NCBI GenBank assembly: GCA_965198715.1
Contig: CBDAPV010000002.1
Coordinates: 868,001-932,000 of the forward strand
DNA: 64,000 bases
Source of the DNA: RH-AL1 sp965198715
GTDB taxonomy: Bacteria; Pseudomonadota; Alphaproteobacteria; Rhizobiales; Beijerinckiaceae
Direction of reading: 5' to 3'
The notes under the pieces are model-generated. The model saw only the letters and a program-made list of their open reading frames with translations, searched no databases and was not told where the DNA came from. Shown one piece after another: positions 27,063 to 36,994 of this stretch; position 1 is the first letter of the stretch; every line of letters starts with the position of its first letter. Both the position numbers and the translations under genes were made by a program.

Positions 27063-27983
27063 TTGGATGATCCCTACACCACGCTGGGCGTGAAGCGCGA
27101 TGCCAGCCAGGACGAGATCCGGACCGCCTACCGCGGCCTGGCGAAGCAGCATCACCCCGACCTCAACCCGGGCAACGCGTCGGCCGAGGAGCGCTTCAAG
27201 GCCGTCTCGGCCGCCAACGAGCTGCTCTCCGATCCCGAGAAACGCGGTCGCTTTGACAACGGCGAAATCGACGCCTCGGGCCATGAGCAGGCGCCTCGCC
27301 CCTCCTATCGCGATCACGCCGACGGCGAGGCAGGCCGCAAGTATTCCCGGTCCGCCGCCTCGGCTGGCTGGGGCCAGGACGATCTCCGCGACATCTTCGG
27401 GTCGATGTTCTCGGAAGGCGCGCAGGGCGGCGGCTCCGCGATGCGCGGCCAGGACGAGCGCTACACCTTGGCGACGGCCTTCCTCGACGCGGTCGTCGGC
27501 GCGACGCGACGCCTGACGCTGCCCGACGGACGCACGCTCGACGTGAAGATTCCCGCCGGCACGAGCGACGGGCAGGTGCTGCGGCTGCGCCAGCAGGGCG
27601 GCGCCGGATGGAACGGCGGCACCGCCGGAGACGCCCTGATCGAGATCCGCGTCGCCGACCATCCGTTCTTCACACGGAAGGACCGCGACATCCTGCTGGA
27701 GCTGCCGGTGACGCTCGCCGAGGCGGTGCTCGGCGGTGCCGTGGACGTGCCCACGCCGACCGGCCCGGTGAGCATGCGCGTTCCCTCCGGCTCCGACACC
27801 GGCACCAGGCTGCGCCTGCGCGGCAAGGGCGTGCCGGGGCAGGCCGGAGCCGGCCCGGGCGACCTCTATGCCACGCTGCGCGTGGTCATCGGCAAGCCCG
27901 ACGCCGCCCTCGAGGGCTTCCTGCGCGGCTGGACGCCCGAGCACCCGTCCGACCCGAGGCGAAGCATGGAGGCGAGCCGATGA
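27063..27983 (+). CDS. cbpA: DnaJ-like co-chaperone CbpA
   Basis: A 306-residue J-protein of the CbpA type. An N-terminal J domain (about 3–67) contains the essential HPD in 'KQHHPDLNPGN'. A Gly/Phe-poor linker follows, with two DnaJ C-terminal substrate-binding domains ('LDVKIPAGTSDGQVLRLRQQG' and 'VSMRVPSGSDTGTRLRLRGKG') and no zinc-finger region. The start is TTG 27063 with GAGGT seven bases upstream. The stop overlaps cbpM by four bases. CbpA stimulates DnaK ATPase and its activity is normally checked by CbpM, encoded next. Confidence 0.92.
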   Translation: MDDPYTTLGVKRDASQDEIRTAYRGLAKQHHPDLNPGNASAEERFKAVSAANELLSDPEKRGRFDNGEIDASGHEQAPRPSYRDHADGEAGRKYSRSAASAGWGQDDLRDIFGSMFSEGAQGGGSAMRGQDERYTLATAFLDAVVGATRRLTLPDGRTLDVKIPAGTSDGQVLRLRQQGGAGWNGGTAGDALIEIRVADHPFFTRKDRDILLELPVTLAEAVLGGAVDVPTPTGPVSMRVPSGSDTGTRLRLRGKGVPGQAGAGPGDLYATLRVVIGKPDAALEGFLRGWTPEHPSDPRRSMEASR

Positions 27984-28354
27984 TCGACGTCGAACGGATC
28001 TTCGCCCGCGTCCCCAACCTCGATCCGCTGGATCTCCAACGCTGGGTCGCGATGGCCTGGGTGCGGCCGGCGATCGGCGATCACGGCTACCTGTTCGAGG
28101 AGATCGACGTGGCGAGGATCACGCTCATCCGCGATCTCACCGGAACGATGCGGGTAGGGGACGACGCCCTGCCGCTTGTCCTCTCCCTGCTCGACCAGCT
28201 CTACGACGCGCGTCGGCGGATGCGCGAGATCGGTGCGGCACTCGCCGAAGTGGCGTCGGAGGAGCTGCGGCGCGACCTCGCCAAGCATCTCGCCGACAAG
28301 ACCTCGGGCGCGGTCGATCGCCATGAGCTCCCAGACAGGTCGCAGCAGGCTTGA
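27980..28354 (+). CDS. cbpM: CbpM-like modulator of CbpA
   Basis: A 124-residue protein coupled to cbpA (ATGA overlap). It has the size, position and sequence character of CbpM, the MerR-like helical protein that binds the CbpA J domain and inhibits it: 'LQRWVAMAWVRPA....YLFEEIDVARITLIRDL' looks like the MerR-type recognition region, followed by 'LPLVLSLLDQLYDARRRMREI'. The C-terminal 30 residues are variable. Identification depends partly on the neighbour. About 180 bases without a gene follow. Confidence 0.8.
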   Translation: MIDVERIFARVPNLDPLDLQRWVAMAWVRPAIGDHGYLFEEIDVARITLIRDLTGTMRVGDDALPLVLSLLDQLYDARRRMREIGAALAEVASEELRRDLAKHLADKTSGAVDRHELPDRSQQA

Positions 28355-28533
28355 TCCGGGTAGTTTCCGAGCCTCGCCGCGAAGACAGCGAGGCGCTATC
28401 CCAGGGGTAACTCCGGCACCGAGGCGCGCGCGACCGAGGTTTGCCAAGCCTGCTCTTACTTGAAGCGCTGCGCCCGCAATCGATCGCCGGCTTGGCGTGA
28501 AACACGGTCGACTGCGATCCATGGTCTGATACG

Positions 28534-28797
28534 ATGCATGGTACGTTCTGGACGGATTACTTTGCCTGGGGATGGATCCTCTGGCTCGGCTTCATTTTTC
28601 TGGTGTTCTCAGGTTTTGGAAACTGGGGGTACACCTATCGCATCCATCACAGGTATGATGGATCCCCGCGCAAGGAGGCCATCGACATCCTGAACGAGAG
28701 ATATGCTCGCGGAGAGATCAAGCGGGACGAGTACAACCAGCTCAAGACCGACATCCTCGGTCCCGGCATGATCGGGAACGCAGGGACCGCCGCCTGA
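28534..28797 (+). CDS. Small membrane protein with SHOCT domain
   Basis: An 87-residue protein with one N-terminal transmembrane segment (about 9–30: 'YFAWGWILWLGFIFLVFSGF') and a C-terminal SHOCT motif ('AIDILNERYARGEIKRDEYNQLKTDIL'), the short domain found at the ends of many bacterial membrane proteins and thought to mediate oligomerisation. The N-terminus carries several Trp and Tyr residues at the membrane interface. It lies in the same direction as cbpAM but about 180 bases away, so it may have its own promoter. Specific function unknown. Confidence 0.85.
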   Translation: MHGTFWTDYFAWGWILWLGFIFLVFSGFGNWGYTYRIHHRYDGSPRKEAIDILNERYARGEIKRDEYNQLKTDILGPGMIGNAGTAA

Positions 28798-28850
28798 GGC
28801 GACTCTGCTTGGTTTGGGGGCCCGCTGACCGAGCGTCGGGCTTACCAAAC

Positions 28851-28895
28851 CACCTCATGGTGAGGAGGCCCGAAGGGCCGTCTCGAACCACGCAC
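28851..28895. repeat. Dispersed palindromic element
   Basis: The sequence contains CCTCATGGTGAGG (a palindrome with a 3-base centre), followed by AGGCCCGAAGGGCCGTCTCGAACCA, which contains a second hairpin (GGCCC-GAA-GGGCC). From memory this pair of palindromes is a widespread intergenic repeat in rhizobial genomes. It lies between the SHOCT gene and the convergent universal-stress-protein gene, where it could also help terminate transcription. Confidence 0.55.
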
Positions 28896-28931
28896 CGCGC
28901 ACCAAGGTGAAGCCGCCAACGCTTGAGCGGC

Positions 28932-29792
28932 TCAGTGCGCCATCAGCAGCGGGATCTCGGCGTGGTCCAGCACATGCCGGGTGACGCCACCCAGGAGGAA
29001 GCGGCGGACGCGGCTGTGCGTGTACGCCCCCATCACGAGCATCGTGGCCTCCTGCTGCCGGACCTGGTCGAGGATCGCCTCGCCGAGGTGATCGTCTCCG
29101 GTCGAGACGACCGACATGCGGGACGTGACGATACCGTGCCAACGCAGGTAGGCACCGAGTTCGGCCGGTCGCTCGCGATTGGCGAGCGGGCTGTCGACGT
29201 GGATGATCGAGACGCGCTCGGCGTCGCGGAGCATGTCGATCGACTGGCCGATGACGCGCGCCGCCTCCAGGCTGCCGTTCCATGCGACCACGACGTGGCG
29301 GAGCGGATCGTCGGGGACCGAACGAGGCACGACCAGCACCGGACGCCCCGTCGAGAACACCGCCGTGTCGAAGGCGCGCTCGGTGAATTCGACATCCACC
29401 TCGGGCTTGTCGACCAGGGTGACGTCGGTGACGCGGCCGGCGACGGCCAGGATGGTCTCGACTTCGCCGACCTCCTCTTCCCAGGTCGCGAACACGGAAT
29501 CGATGCGGTCGCCGACGTCGTTGCGCTCGACGTGCTTGCGAGCGCACCAGGCGTCGAGGTTCGCTCGCCCCAGGCCGGCCGCCGCCTGGAACTCGCGATC
29601 GAGGCTGTCGGCGGTCACGCCCGCCGCCTTGACGACGTCGGGCATGGCCGTCAGCAGGCCGTGCGGCTCGCGGCTCATGAACAGCACCCTGATGTGGGCG
29701 CCCAGGCTCCTGCAGAGCCTGAGCGCGGTGTCGAGCCGGTGGGTAGCGTCGAGCCCGGGGCCCGTCGGGACGAGGATGCAGCGCAGGGCCAT
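28932..29792 (-). CDS. Universal stress protein, tandem UspA-type
   Basis: A 286-residue protein with a degenerate N-terminal half and a typical C-terminal UspA domain. The C-terminal half has 'HVVVAWNGSLEAARVIGQSIDML', 'VSIIHVDSP' and the nucleotide-binding end 'LVMGAYTHSRVRRFLLGGVTRHVL..AEIPLLMAH' (GxxxxR/GG type), so it likely binds ATP. Tandem USPs of this size are common in alphaproteobacteria. It follows groEL on the same strand with 22 bases between, suggesting co-transcription with groESL. Confidence 0.9.
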   Translation of the reverse strand: MALRCILVPTGPGLDATHRLDTALRLCRSLGAHIRVLFMSREPHGLLTAMPDVVKAAGVTADSLDREFQAAAGLGRANLDAWCARKHVERNDVGDRIDSVFATWEEEVGEVETILAVAGRVTDVTLVDKPEVDVEFTERAFDTAVFSTGRPVLVVPRSVPDDPLRHVVVAWNGSLEAARVIGQSIDMLRDAERVSIIHVDSPLANRERPAELGAYLRWHGIVTSRMSVVSTGDDHLGEAILDQVRQQEATMLVMGAYTHSRVRRFLLGGVTRHVLDHAEIPLLMAH

Positions 29793-29814
29793 GGGAAGCT
29801 CGCCTCGCTTTGCG

Positions 29815-31437
<1,623 letters not shown>

Positions 31438-31462
31438 GGTTTTGTTCCTTACTTTGCGCTGA

Positions 31463-31777
31463 TCAGGCGGAGGTGGGACGGGCGACGGCGGCGTCGATGA
31501 CGCCCATGAGGTCGCCTTCCTTCATGATGATGAGCTCTTCGCCGTCGAGCATCACCTCGGTCCCGGACCATTTGCCGAACAGCACTCTGTCGCCGTCCTT
31601 GACGCCGAGGGGCTGGACCACGCCGGCTTCGTCGCGCGCACCGGGACCGGCGGCGATCACCTCGCCCTCCGACGGCTTCTCCTTGACGGTGTCCGGAATG
31701 ATGATGCCGCCGGCCGAGGTCTTCTGCGGGTCGATGCGACGGACCACGACGCGGTCGTGCAGCGGGCGGAATTTCAT
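31463..31777 (-). CDS. groS: Co-chaperonin GroES
   Basis: A 104-residue co-chaperonin that caps GroEL. 'MKFRPLHDRVVVRRI' and the mobile loop 'KTSAGGIIIPDTVKEKPSEGEVIAAGPG' are canonical; the roof and end segments 'GDRVLFGKWSGTEV' and 'IMKEGDLMGVI' are present. Slightly longer than the usual 95 residues because of an Ala/Pro/Thr-rich tail. The upstream 160 bases contain no TTAGCACTC-N9-GAGTGCTAA element (CIRCE), so HrcA control is not supported; RpoH control is possible but no clear promoter was seen. Confidence 0.96.
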   Translation of the reverse strand: MKFRPLHDRVVVRRIDPQKTSAGGIIIPDTVKEKPSEGEVIAAGPGARDEAGVVQPLGVKDGDRVLFGKWSGTEVMLDGEELIIMKEGDLMGVIDAAVARPTSA

Positions 31778-31940
31778 CGGGAGGCTCCATGCAGGGCTCG
31801 CGGCGCGCAGCAGCTGCGCGAAGGGCGATCGGCAGATTTGAAGTAGATCGCGGCCGGTGACGGGATCAGGCTCGGAATCTACCTACGGCTTGGAGTTCAT
31901 CCCCGTTGTTCGGCCTCGCTTCCGTGATTGCGAGGAGACG

Positions 31941-32314
31941 CTATGAAGGCTGCCGGCGGCAGCAGCGGGCGGCGCGATCGATGAGGTCGGTCATCCTCGC
32001 CGCAGCACGGATCGTCAGCGGGTGCCGGGTAAACCCGGGTCTCGGCACCAGGCTCGACGCGATCGCGCGAGCCTGCTCTCGCCCCTGCTCGGAGGTCTCC
32101 GCGAGGAGCGCGATGACGAGGTTCTCCAGCGCGATGACGCGCACGTGGAGCGCCTGGAGCTCGGGCTCGCCCGGGATCGGCGTGACGGGCGGCAGGACGC
32201 GCAATCCCGTCGCGGGAATTTGTCGGGTCCGGCGCCTCCGTCGCCGTACCAGCGGGAGAGCGCTTCCTGACGGTAAAAGGCGTCGCCGGCGCCGTTGAGA
32301 CCCTGGTTCGACAA
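31941..32314 (-). pseudogene. Small unknown gene with one frameshift
   Basis: Two overlapping open frames read as one protein. From TTG 32314 the first reads 'LSNQGLNGAGDAFYRQEALSRWYGDG' to 'PDKFP'. From about 32213 a second frame continues 'ATGLRVLPPVTPIPGEPELQALHVRVIALENLVIALLAE' to the stop at 31941. A one-base loss in the CCCGCG at about 32211–32216 (minus strand) accounts for the break. If intact, the product would be about 123 residues, with a helical leucine-rich middle. If translation instead starts at TTG 32204, an 87-residue protein results. No family recognised. It lies upstream of groESL on the same strand. Confidence 0.5.
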
Positions 32315-32393
32315 GAAACGTGACTCTCTTCTCGTTTGGATCGAGATCCTATGCTCGGAAACGACCGACCTTTCCCTTCCTTGCGACCCGGCC

Positions 32394-32693
32394 TCATTCG
32401 TCGTTGCTGGAGTCGAGCGCGTCGAGCGCGATCACGGTCGAGGGCATGCCCGACCTGAGGTGGACGCCGGGGCCCATCGGCTCGTCCGCCCCGGCGTCGA
32501 CGAAGATCGCGCCGTGGCGCTCGAGCGCGCGGCGCAGCGCGATCGCGGTTTCCGCGTGGTCGGACAGCAGGCCGACCGTTCGCTCCATCCGCCTGACGGC
32601 TGCGATCGGCAAGTTGCATTCGCTCGCCAGGTCCGACCTCGCCATACGGACCATCGCGCGCGCCGCGACGAGCTGCTCCCCGGTCAAGGGCAT
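32394..32693 (-). CDS. Small helix-turn-helix-like protein
   Basis: A 99-residue protein with a Cro/XRE-like region: 'LTGEQLVAARAMVRMARSDLASECNLPIAAVRRMER' has the spacing of a five-helix HTH ('R...LA......S...V.R.E'). It then has 'ALRRALERHGAIFVDAG' and 'GPGVHLRSG', an ending typical of small rhizobial regulators of this group. The ATG is at 32693. Probably a DNA-binding regulator; target unknown. The 32315–32393 spacer separates it from the frameshifted gene on the same strand. Confidence 0.7.
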   Translation of the reverse strand: MPLTGEQLVAARAMVRMARSDLASECNLPIAAVRRMERTVGLLSDHAETAIALRRALERHGAIFVDAGADEPMGPGVHLRSGMPSTVIALDALDSSNDE

Positions 32694-33041
32694 GGCGCCA
32701 CCCTGCGAGCATGGCCAAGGGCGCCTTGTGCGGGCCGGCGGGTGGCGATGGCGCCGCGAAAAGACGCGGCTCGGTCGGCGAAAGGGATCAAGCGCTGAAC
32801 TCCGGCCGGTGGCTCGGCCGGCGCGGAGCTTACTCGCCGACAGAGGCGCTGCGCCAGGATCGGAGATTACGCAGCGCGCCGCGGACCGCCCGCCATCACC
32901 CTAAAGGCGCTGCGAACGCCGATGATCCACGGAAACGTGCGACACCATTTGGACATGGCGACGGAAGCCTCAGGCGGCTTGCGGCGAGCTACCTCATCAG
33001 CCTTCGCGCGACAAACTCGCAGGCAAGATAGAACCGGCTGG
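32694..33041. other. Intergenic stretch, no gene seen
   Basis: About 350 high-GC bases. Several open frames exist but none has a ribosome site, codon bias or recognisable motif. A short 'GGCCGGTGGCTCGGCCGGC' palindrome at about 32803–32823 could fold. Nothing else seen. Confidence 0.4.
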
Positions 33042-33185
33042 CTAGGACCGGACGGTCGCGGCCTTGCTTCTGTCGCGAGCCCGAGCGCGTTGCATCACGA
33101 CATGGTTCCGCCGCGCCAGCAGGCCGCCTCCTGCGACGAGTACGAACGGGAAGACGTAGACAACAAAAATCCCAGAGCCTGTCAT
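33042..33185 (-). CDS. Possible 47-residue single-pass membrane protein
   Basis: From ATG 33185 to TAG 33042 a 47-residue peptide is encoded: a hydrophobic N-terminal segment (about residues 5–24, 'GIFVVYVFPFVLVAGGG') followed by a basic, arginine-rich tail. AAGGA lies about nine bases upstream of the ATG. The shape is that of many small inner-membrane proteins with the positive end inside. No homologue comes to mind; the hydrophobic block together with a ribosome site is the only support. Confidence 0.4.
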   Translation of the reverse strand: MTGSGIFVVYVFPFVLVAGGGLLARRNHVVMQRARARDRSKAATVRS

Positions 33186-33513
33186 GGGTCGAGATCCTTG
33201 AGGACGCTTCCGGCAATCTAGTCAAGCATGACGCCACTAGAGGCGAAATAAAGCAAGTTGAAACAAGATGCTTCGCCGTCGGCGCCGACGGCACTTAATA
33301 GAGGAAAGAGACGAGCGGGACGCCGCCGAGAATCGCGGTGTTCATGCCCATTGTGTTGAGGGCGGTCGCGAGGAGCTTCGTCTGTTCCTTCAAGCGGACC
33401 CATCACTCGGTTCGACGAACCAGACCGGGACGGATCAAAGGTACTTCGCGACCGGTCGCAAGCTCCGCGCGCCGTACGAATTGTCCCCACGATCGTGGCA
33501 ATTCCCGAAACTT
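33186..33513. other. Intergenic stretch, no gene seen
   Basis: About 330 bases upstream of the small membrane protein and downstream of the tRNA. The part at 33225–33275 is comparatively AT-rich and could hold promoters. No protein motif or RNA structure recognised. Confidence 0.35.
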
Positions 33514-33598
33514 TGGTGCGGCCAAGAGGACTCGAACCTCCACCGGTCTCCCGACTAGCACCTCAAGCTAGCGCGTCTACCAATTCCGCCATGGCCGC
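33514..33598 (-). tRNA. tRNA-Leu (anticodon GAG)
   Basis: An 85-base tRNA on the minus strand. Acceptor stem GCGGCCA pairs with TGGCCGC, the D-loop contains GGTAGACG, and the anticodon stem-loop is CTAGC-TTGAGGT-GCTAG with anticodon GAG (decodes CUC). A class II long variable arm (CGGGAGACCG) precedes the T arm GGTTCGAGTCC. The 3' CCA is encoded at 33514–33516. No integrase or duplicated 3' end is seen nearby. Confidence 0.97.
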
Positions 33599-34131
33599 AT
33601 CGTCGCCACGGGAGACCCGTGCCGCGCGAGGGGTGCCGTCTAGCAAATCGCCTCGCGGCTGACAAGCGCCCGCCGGCTCTCGGCAAGCGCCGGCAGCGTT
33701 GCTGAGCCGGCCATAGGTCAAATTCCATCCATGTCGGCGAACGGCGACGCGTTTTTCCACCTTGTCAGCGAACGCGCCGATGGCACGCTGCGATGTCGAC
33801 GTCCGTCGACACCGGCCCGTCCGATTGTCGACGTACGTCGACTTTGGCAGGGCCACTTGTCAGGGTCCGTGACGTGTGCCGAGGCTGCAGCGAGGGCTTG
33901 GCGACGGTGGACAGCGCCGACGTTGTCGGTTATGTTACCTAGGTGTTTCGGCCTGATCCTGCAAGCGGTTCGACCTCGGGGGGAGGGCGGCGCGCCGAGC
34001 GCGACAGGGCCGCAGCCGTGGGGCCTTGCGGCGACGGTCGCGAGGTCCATTATGCCGCGAGCCGCCGCCTCCACCGCCTAGCCTCCACCACCAAGTCTGC
34101 CGCCGCCGGGCGGTTCGTCCGAAAGTTGTCA
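33599..34131. other. Intergenic region before pepN
   Basis: About 530 bases between the tRNA gene and pepN. The first 100 bases are presumably the tRNA promoter region. The middle holds the paired 16-bp palindromes listed separately. The remainder is GC-rich with no convincing coding frame; the open frame continuing upstream from pepN lacks conserved sequence and is treated as non-coding. Confidence 0.4.
33795..33842. promoter_or_regulatory. Paired 16-bp palindromes, possible operators
   Basis: GTCGACGTCCGTCGAC (33795–33810, one mismatch from perfect symmetry) and GTCGACGTACGTCGAC (33827–33842, perfectly palindromic) differ at one base. Their centres are 32 bases apart, about three helical turns, so dimeric regulators bound to both would lie on the same DNA face. 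They lie about 290 bases upstream of pepN and 200 bases upstream of tRNA-Leu, in the divergent gap between them. No regulator can be assigned. Confidence 0.5.
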
Positions 34132-36783
34132 ATGCGCACCGATCAAGCCCAGCCCGTCCGCCTCGCCGACTACCGCGTGCCGGACTACCTCGTCGATACC
34201 GTCGGGCTCGACGTGCGGCTGGCGCGCCACGAGACGGTGGTGCGCTCGCGCCTCGCGATCCGTCCGAACCCGGAGGGCCGTCCTGGCGTGCCGCTGGTGC
34301 TCGACGGCGACGAACTTGTGCTGGTCAAGGCCACGCTCGACGGCGTGGCCGTCGCCGCCTCGGCCCACCTCGCCACGCCGGAGCAGTTCACCCTGTTCGC
34401 GCCGCCGTCGCGGCCTTTCGTGCTGGAAATCGAGACCCGCCTCGACCCGGCCGCCAACCTGAAGCTGATGGGCCTCTACCGCTCCGGCAGCGCCTATTGC
34501 ACGCAATGCGAGGCCGAGGGCTTCCGCCGCATCACCTACTTCCTCGACCGGCCCGACGTGCTCAGCGTCTACACCGTGCGCCTCGAGGCCGAGCGCGCCG
34601 AGGCGCCGGTGCTGCTCTCCAACGGCAATCCCGTCGAGTCGGGCCCCGTCGCCGGCACCGACCGGCATTTCGCTTTGTGGCAAGACCCCCATCCCAAGCC
34701 CTGCTACCTGTTCGCGCTGGTCGGCGGCGACCTCGCCCTGGTCGAGGACGGCTTCCGCACCGCCTCGGGGCGCGACGTGCGCCTGGGCATCTACGTGGAG
34801 CCCGGCAAGGCCGACCGCGCCGGCTACGCCATGGACGCCCTGAAGCGCTCGATGCGCTGGGACGAGGAGGTCTACGGCCGCGAATACGATCTCGACGTGT
34901 TCAACATCGTCGCCGTCAGCGACTTCAACATGGGCGCAATGGAGAACAAGGGTCTCAACGTCTTCAACGACAAATACGTGCTGGCCTCGCCCGCCACCGC
35001 CACCGACGGCGACTATGCCGGCATCGAGACGGTGATCGCCCACGAGTATTTCCACAACTGGACCGGCAATCGCATCACCTGCCGCGACTGGTTCCAGCTC
35101 TGCCTTAAGGAAGGGCTCACCGTCTTCCGCGACCGCGAGTTTTCGGCCGATATGCGCTCTCGCCCGGTTCGCCGCATTGCCGACGTCAGGGCGCTGCGCG
35201 CCAGCCAGTTCCCGGAGGACGCCGGGCCGCTCGCCCACAACGTGCGGCCCAACGTCTACCGCGAGATCAACAACTTCTACACCGCGACGATCTACGAAAA
35301 GGGCGCGGAGGTGATCCGCATGCTCAAGGTGCTGATCGGCGACGACGCGTTCCGCCGCGGCATGGACCTCTATTTCGAGCGCTGTGACGGCACGGCGACG
35401 ACCATCGAGGTCTTCCTGCAGTGCTTCGCCGTTGCCTCCGGGCGCGACCTGACGCGGTTCGCGCGCTGGTACCATCAGTCCGGCACGCCCGAGATCAAGG
35501 TCGCCAGCCGCCACGACGCGGATGGCACGCTCGTTGTTGACATCAGCCAGTCCTGTCCGCCGACCCCGGGACAGGAGCACAAGGATCCCTTCGTCATCCC
35601 GATCGCCTGGGGCCTGCTCGGCGCTGGCGGCGCCGCGGTCGAGGCCTCGAGCGACGATCTCTCCGACGAGGAACGCCGCCGCGGCCTGATCGTGCTTGAG
35701 GAGTCCGAGCGGACCCTCACGTTCCGGGGCTTGAGCGAGCGCCCGGTGCTGTCGCTGCTGCGCGGCTTCTCCGCGCCGGTGCGCCTCGACGCCGACGTCG
35801 CGGAAGCCGACCTGGTCACGCTCGCGGCCCACGACAGCGACAGCTTCAACCGCTGGCAGGCCTCGCAGACGCTGGCGATCCGCCTCCTGGTGCGCTCGAT
35901 CGCGGCGGTGCGGGCCGGCGGCGCGCCGCTGTTCGATCCGGGCTTTGCCGGAGCGCTGCGCCTGATGCTCAAGGCCGCCGCGACCGAGGATCGCGCCTTC
36001 GCGGCGCAAGGGCTGGCTCTGCCGGGAGAGGCCGACCTCGCCCGCGAGATCGGCCGCGACGTCGATCCCGACGCAATCCACGTTGCGCGCGAAGCGTTGC
36101 GGGCCGACCTCGGCCTGACGCTCTCCGAGGAGCTGCACGCGCTTTACGCCGAGCTCAACGACGACGGCGGCTACTCGCCGGCCGCGCCGGCGGCCGGGCG
36201 GCGTGCCCTGCGCAACACCGCGCTCGATCTCATCACCGCGGGCGACCGCCTCGCCGGCATCGAGCTCGCCCGTGCCCAGTTCGCTGCCGCCACGAACATG
36301 ACCGACACGATGGCGGCTTTGGGCGTGCTGGCGCGAATGCCGGGTGCGGCGCGCGAGGAGTCCCTCGCGGCCTTCTACGAACGCTTCACCGACGATGCGC
36401 TGGTGATCGATAAATGGTTCGCCTTGCAGGCCGTCCAGCCCGACGGCGACACCCTGGCGACCGTGCGCGCTTTGATGAACCACCCCGCCTTCTCGATTCG
36501 CAACCCGAACCGCGTGCGCTCGCTGATCGGCAGCTTTGCCAACGCCAACCCGACCTGCTTCAACGCCGCCGACGGCAGCGGCTTCGACTTCGTCGCCGAC
36601 ATCGTCGTCGAGCTCGACAAGTTCAACGCCCAGGTCGCGGCGCGGCTGCTCTCGTCGTTCCGCAGCTGGCGCTCGTTGGAGGCGGGGCGTCGCGCGCGGG
36701 CGCAGGCCGCGCTCGAACGCGTCGCCGGCACGGACAGGCTGTCAGCTGACGTCGCAGACATCGCGGGTCGTTCTTTGGCCTGA
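34132..36783 (+). CDS. pepN: Aminopeptidase N (family M1)
   Basis: An 883-residue zinc aminopeptidase that trims N-terminal residues from peptides in the cytosol. The exopeptidase motif 'GAMENKGLNVF' is followed by the zinc site 'HEYFHNWTGNR' (about residue 304 on) and the third ligand Glu in 'LCLKEGLTVFRD'. The alpha-helical C-terminal domain typical of E. coli-type PepN is present. The ATG at 34132 gives 'MRTDQAQPVRLADYRVPDYLVDTV', aligning with the usual family start. Monocistronic; a PAS kinase follows after 211 bases. Confidence 0.96.
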   Translation: MRTDQAQPVRLADYRVPDYLVDTVGLDVRLARHETVVRSRLAIRPNPEGRPGVPLVLDGDELVLVKATLDGVAVAASAHLATPEQFTLFAPPSRPFVLEIETRLDPAANLKLMGLYRSGSAYCTQCEAEGFRRITYFLDRPDVLSVYTVRLEAERAEAPVLLSNGNPVESGPVAGTDRHFALWQDPHPKPCYLFALVGGDLALVEDGFRTASGRDVRLGIYVEPGKADRAGYAMDALKRSMRWDEEVYGREYDLDVFNIVAVSDFNMGAMENKGLNVFNDKYVLASPATATDGDYAGIETVIAHEYFHNWTGNRITCRDWFQLCLKEGLTVFRDREFSADMRSRPVRRIADVRALRASQFPEDAGPLAHNVRPNVYREINNFYTATIYEKGAEVIRMLKVLIGDDAFRRGMDLYFERCDGTATTIEVFLQCFAVASGRDLTRFARWYHQSGTPEIKVASRHDADGTLVVDISQSCPPTPGQEHKDPFVIPIAWGLLGAGGAAVEASSDDLSDEERRRGLIVLEESERTLTFRGLSERPVLSLLRGFSAPVRLDADVAEADLVTLAAHDSDSFNRWQASQTLAIRLLVRSIAAVRAGGAPLFDPGFAGALRLMLKAAATEDRAFAAQGLALPGEADLAREIGRDVDPDAIHVAREALRADLGLTLSEELHALYAELNDDGGYSPAAPAAGRRALRNTALDLITAGDRLAGIELARAQFAAATNMTDTMAALGVLARMPGAAREESLAAFYERFTDDALVIDKWFALQAVQPDGDTLATVRALMNHPAFSIRNPNRVRSLIGSFANANPTCFNAADGSGFDFVADIVVELDKFNAQVAARLLSSFRSWRSLEAGRRARAQAALERVAGTDRLSADVADIAGRSLA

Positions 36784-36994
36784 CCCAAGTCGACGCACGC
36801 CGCGATACTGCACGGCTACTTCACCGCAGCGCCGCGAAGTGGCAGCATGCTGGTCTAAGCTAGCGTTTCTCTTTTGTTCTAACCTTTTCCTTGCCATCGC
36901 GTTAATACAGCTGGACAAATCACGCAGCTCGGACTCAGATGAGCCGATTCGGAGAAGATGCGGCACATCCGCTCCGGATCGATGAGGGGGCCAC

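Noticed and set aside
31778..31940. CIRCE or clear RpoH promoter upstream of groES
   Set aside because: Searched by eye on both strands; no matching inverted repeat or CTTG-N17-type promoter was convincing.
33514..33598. tRNA-Leu as an attachment site for a genomic island
   Set aside because: No duplicated tRNA 3' end and no integrase within the flanking sequence.
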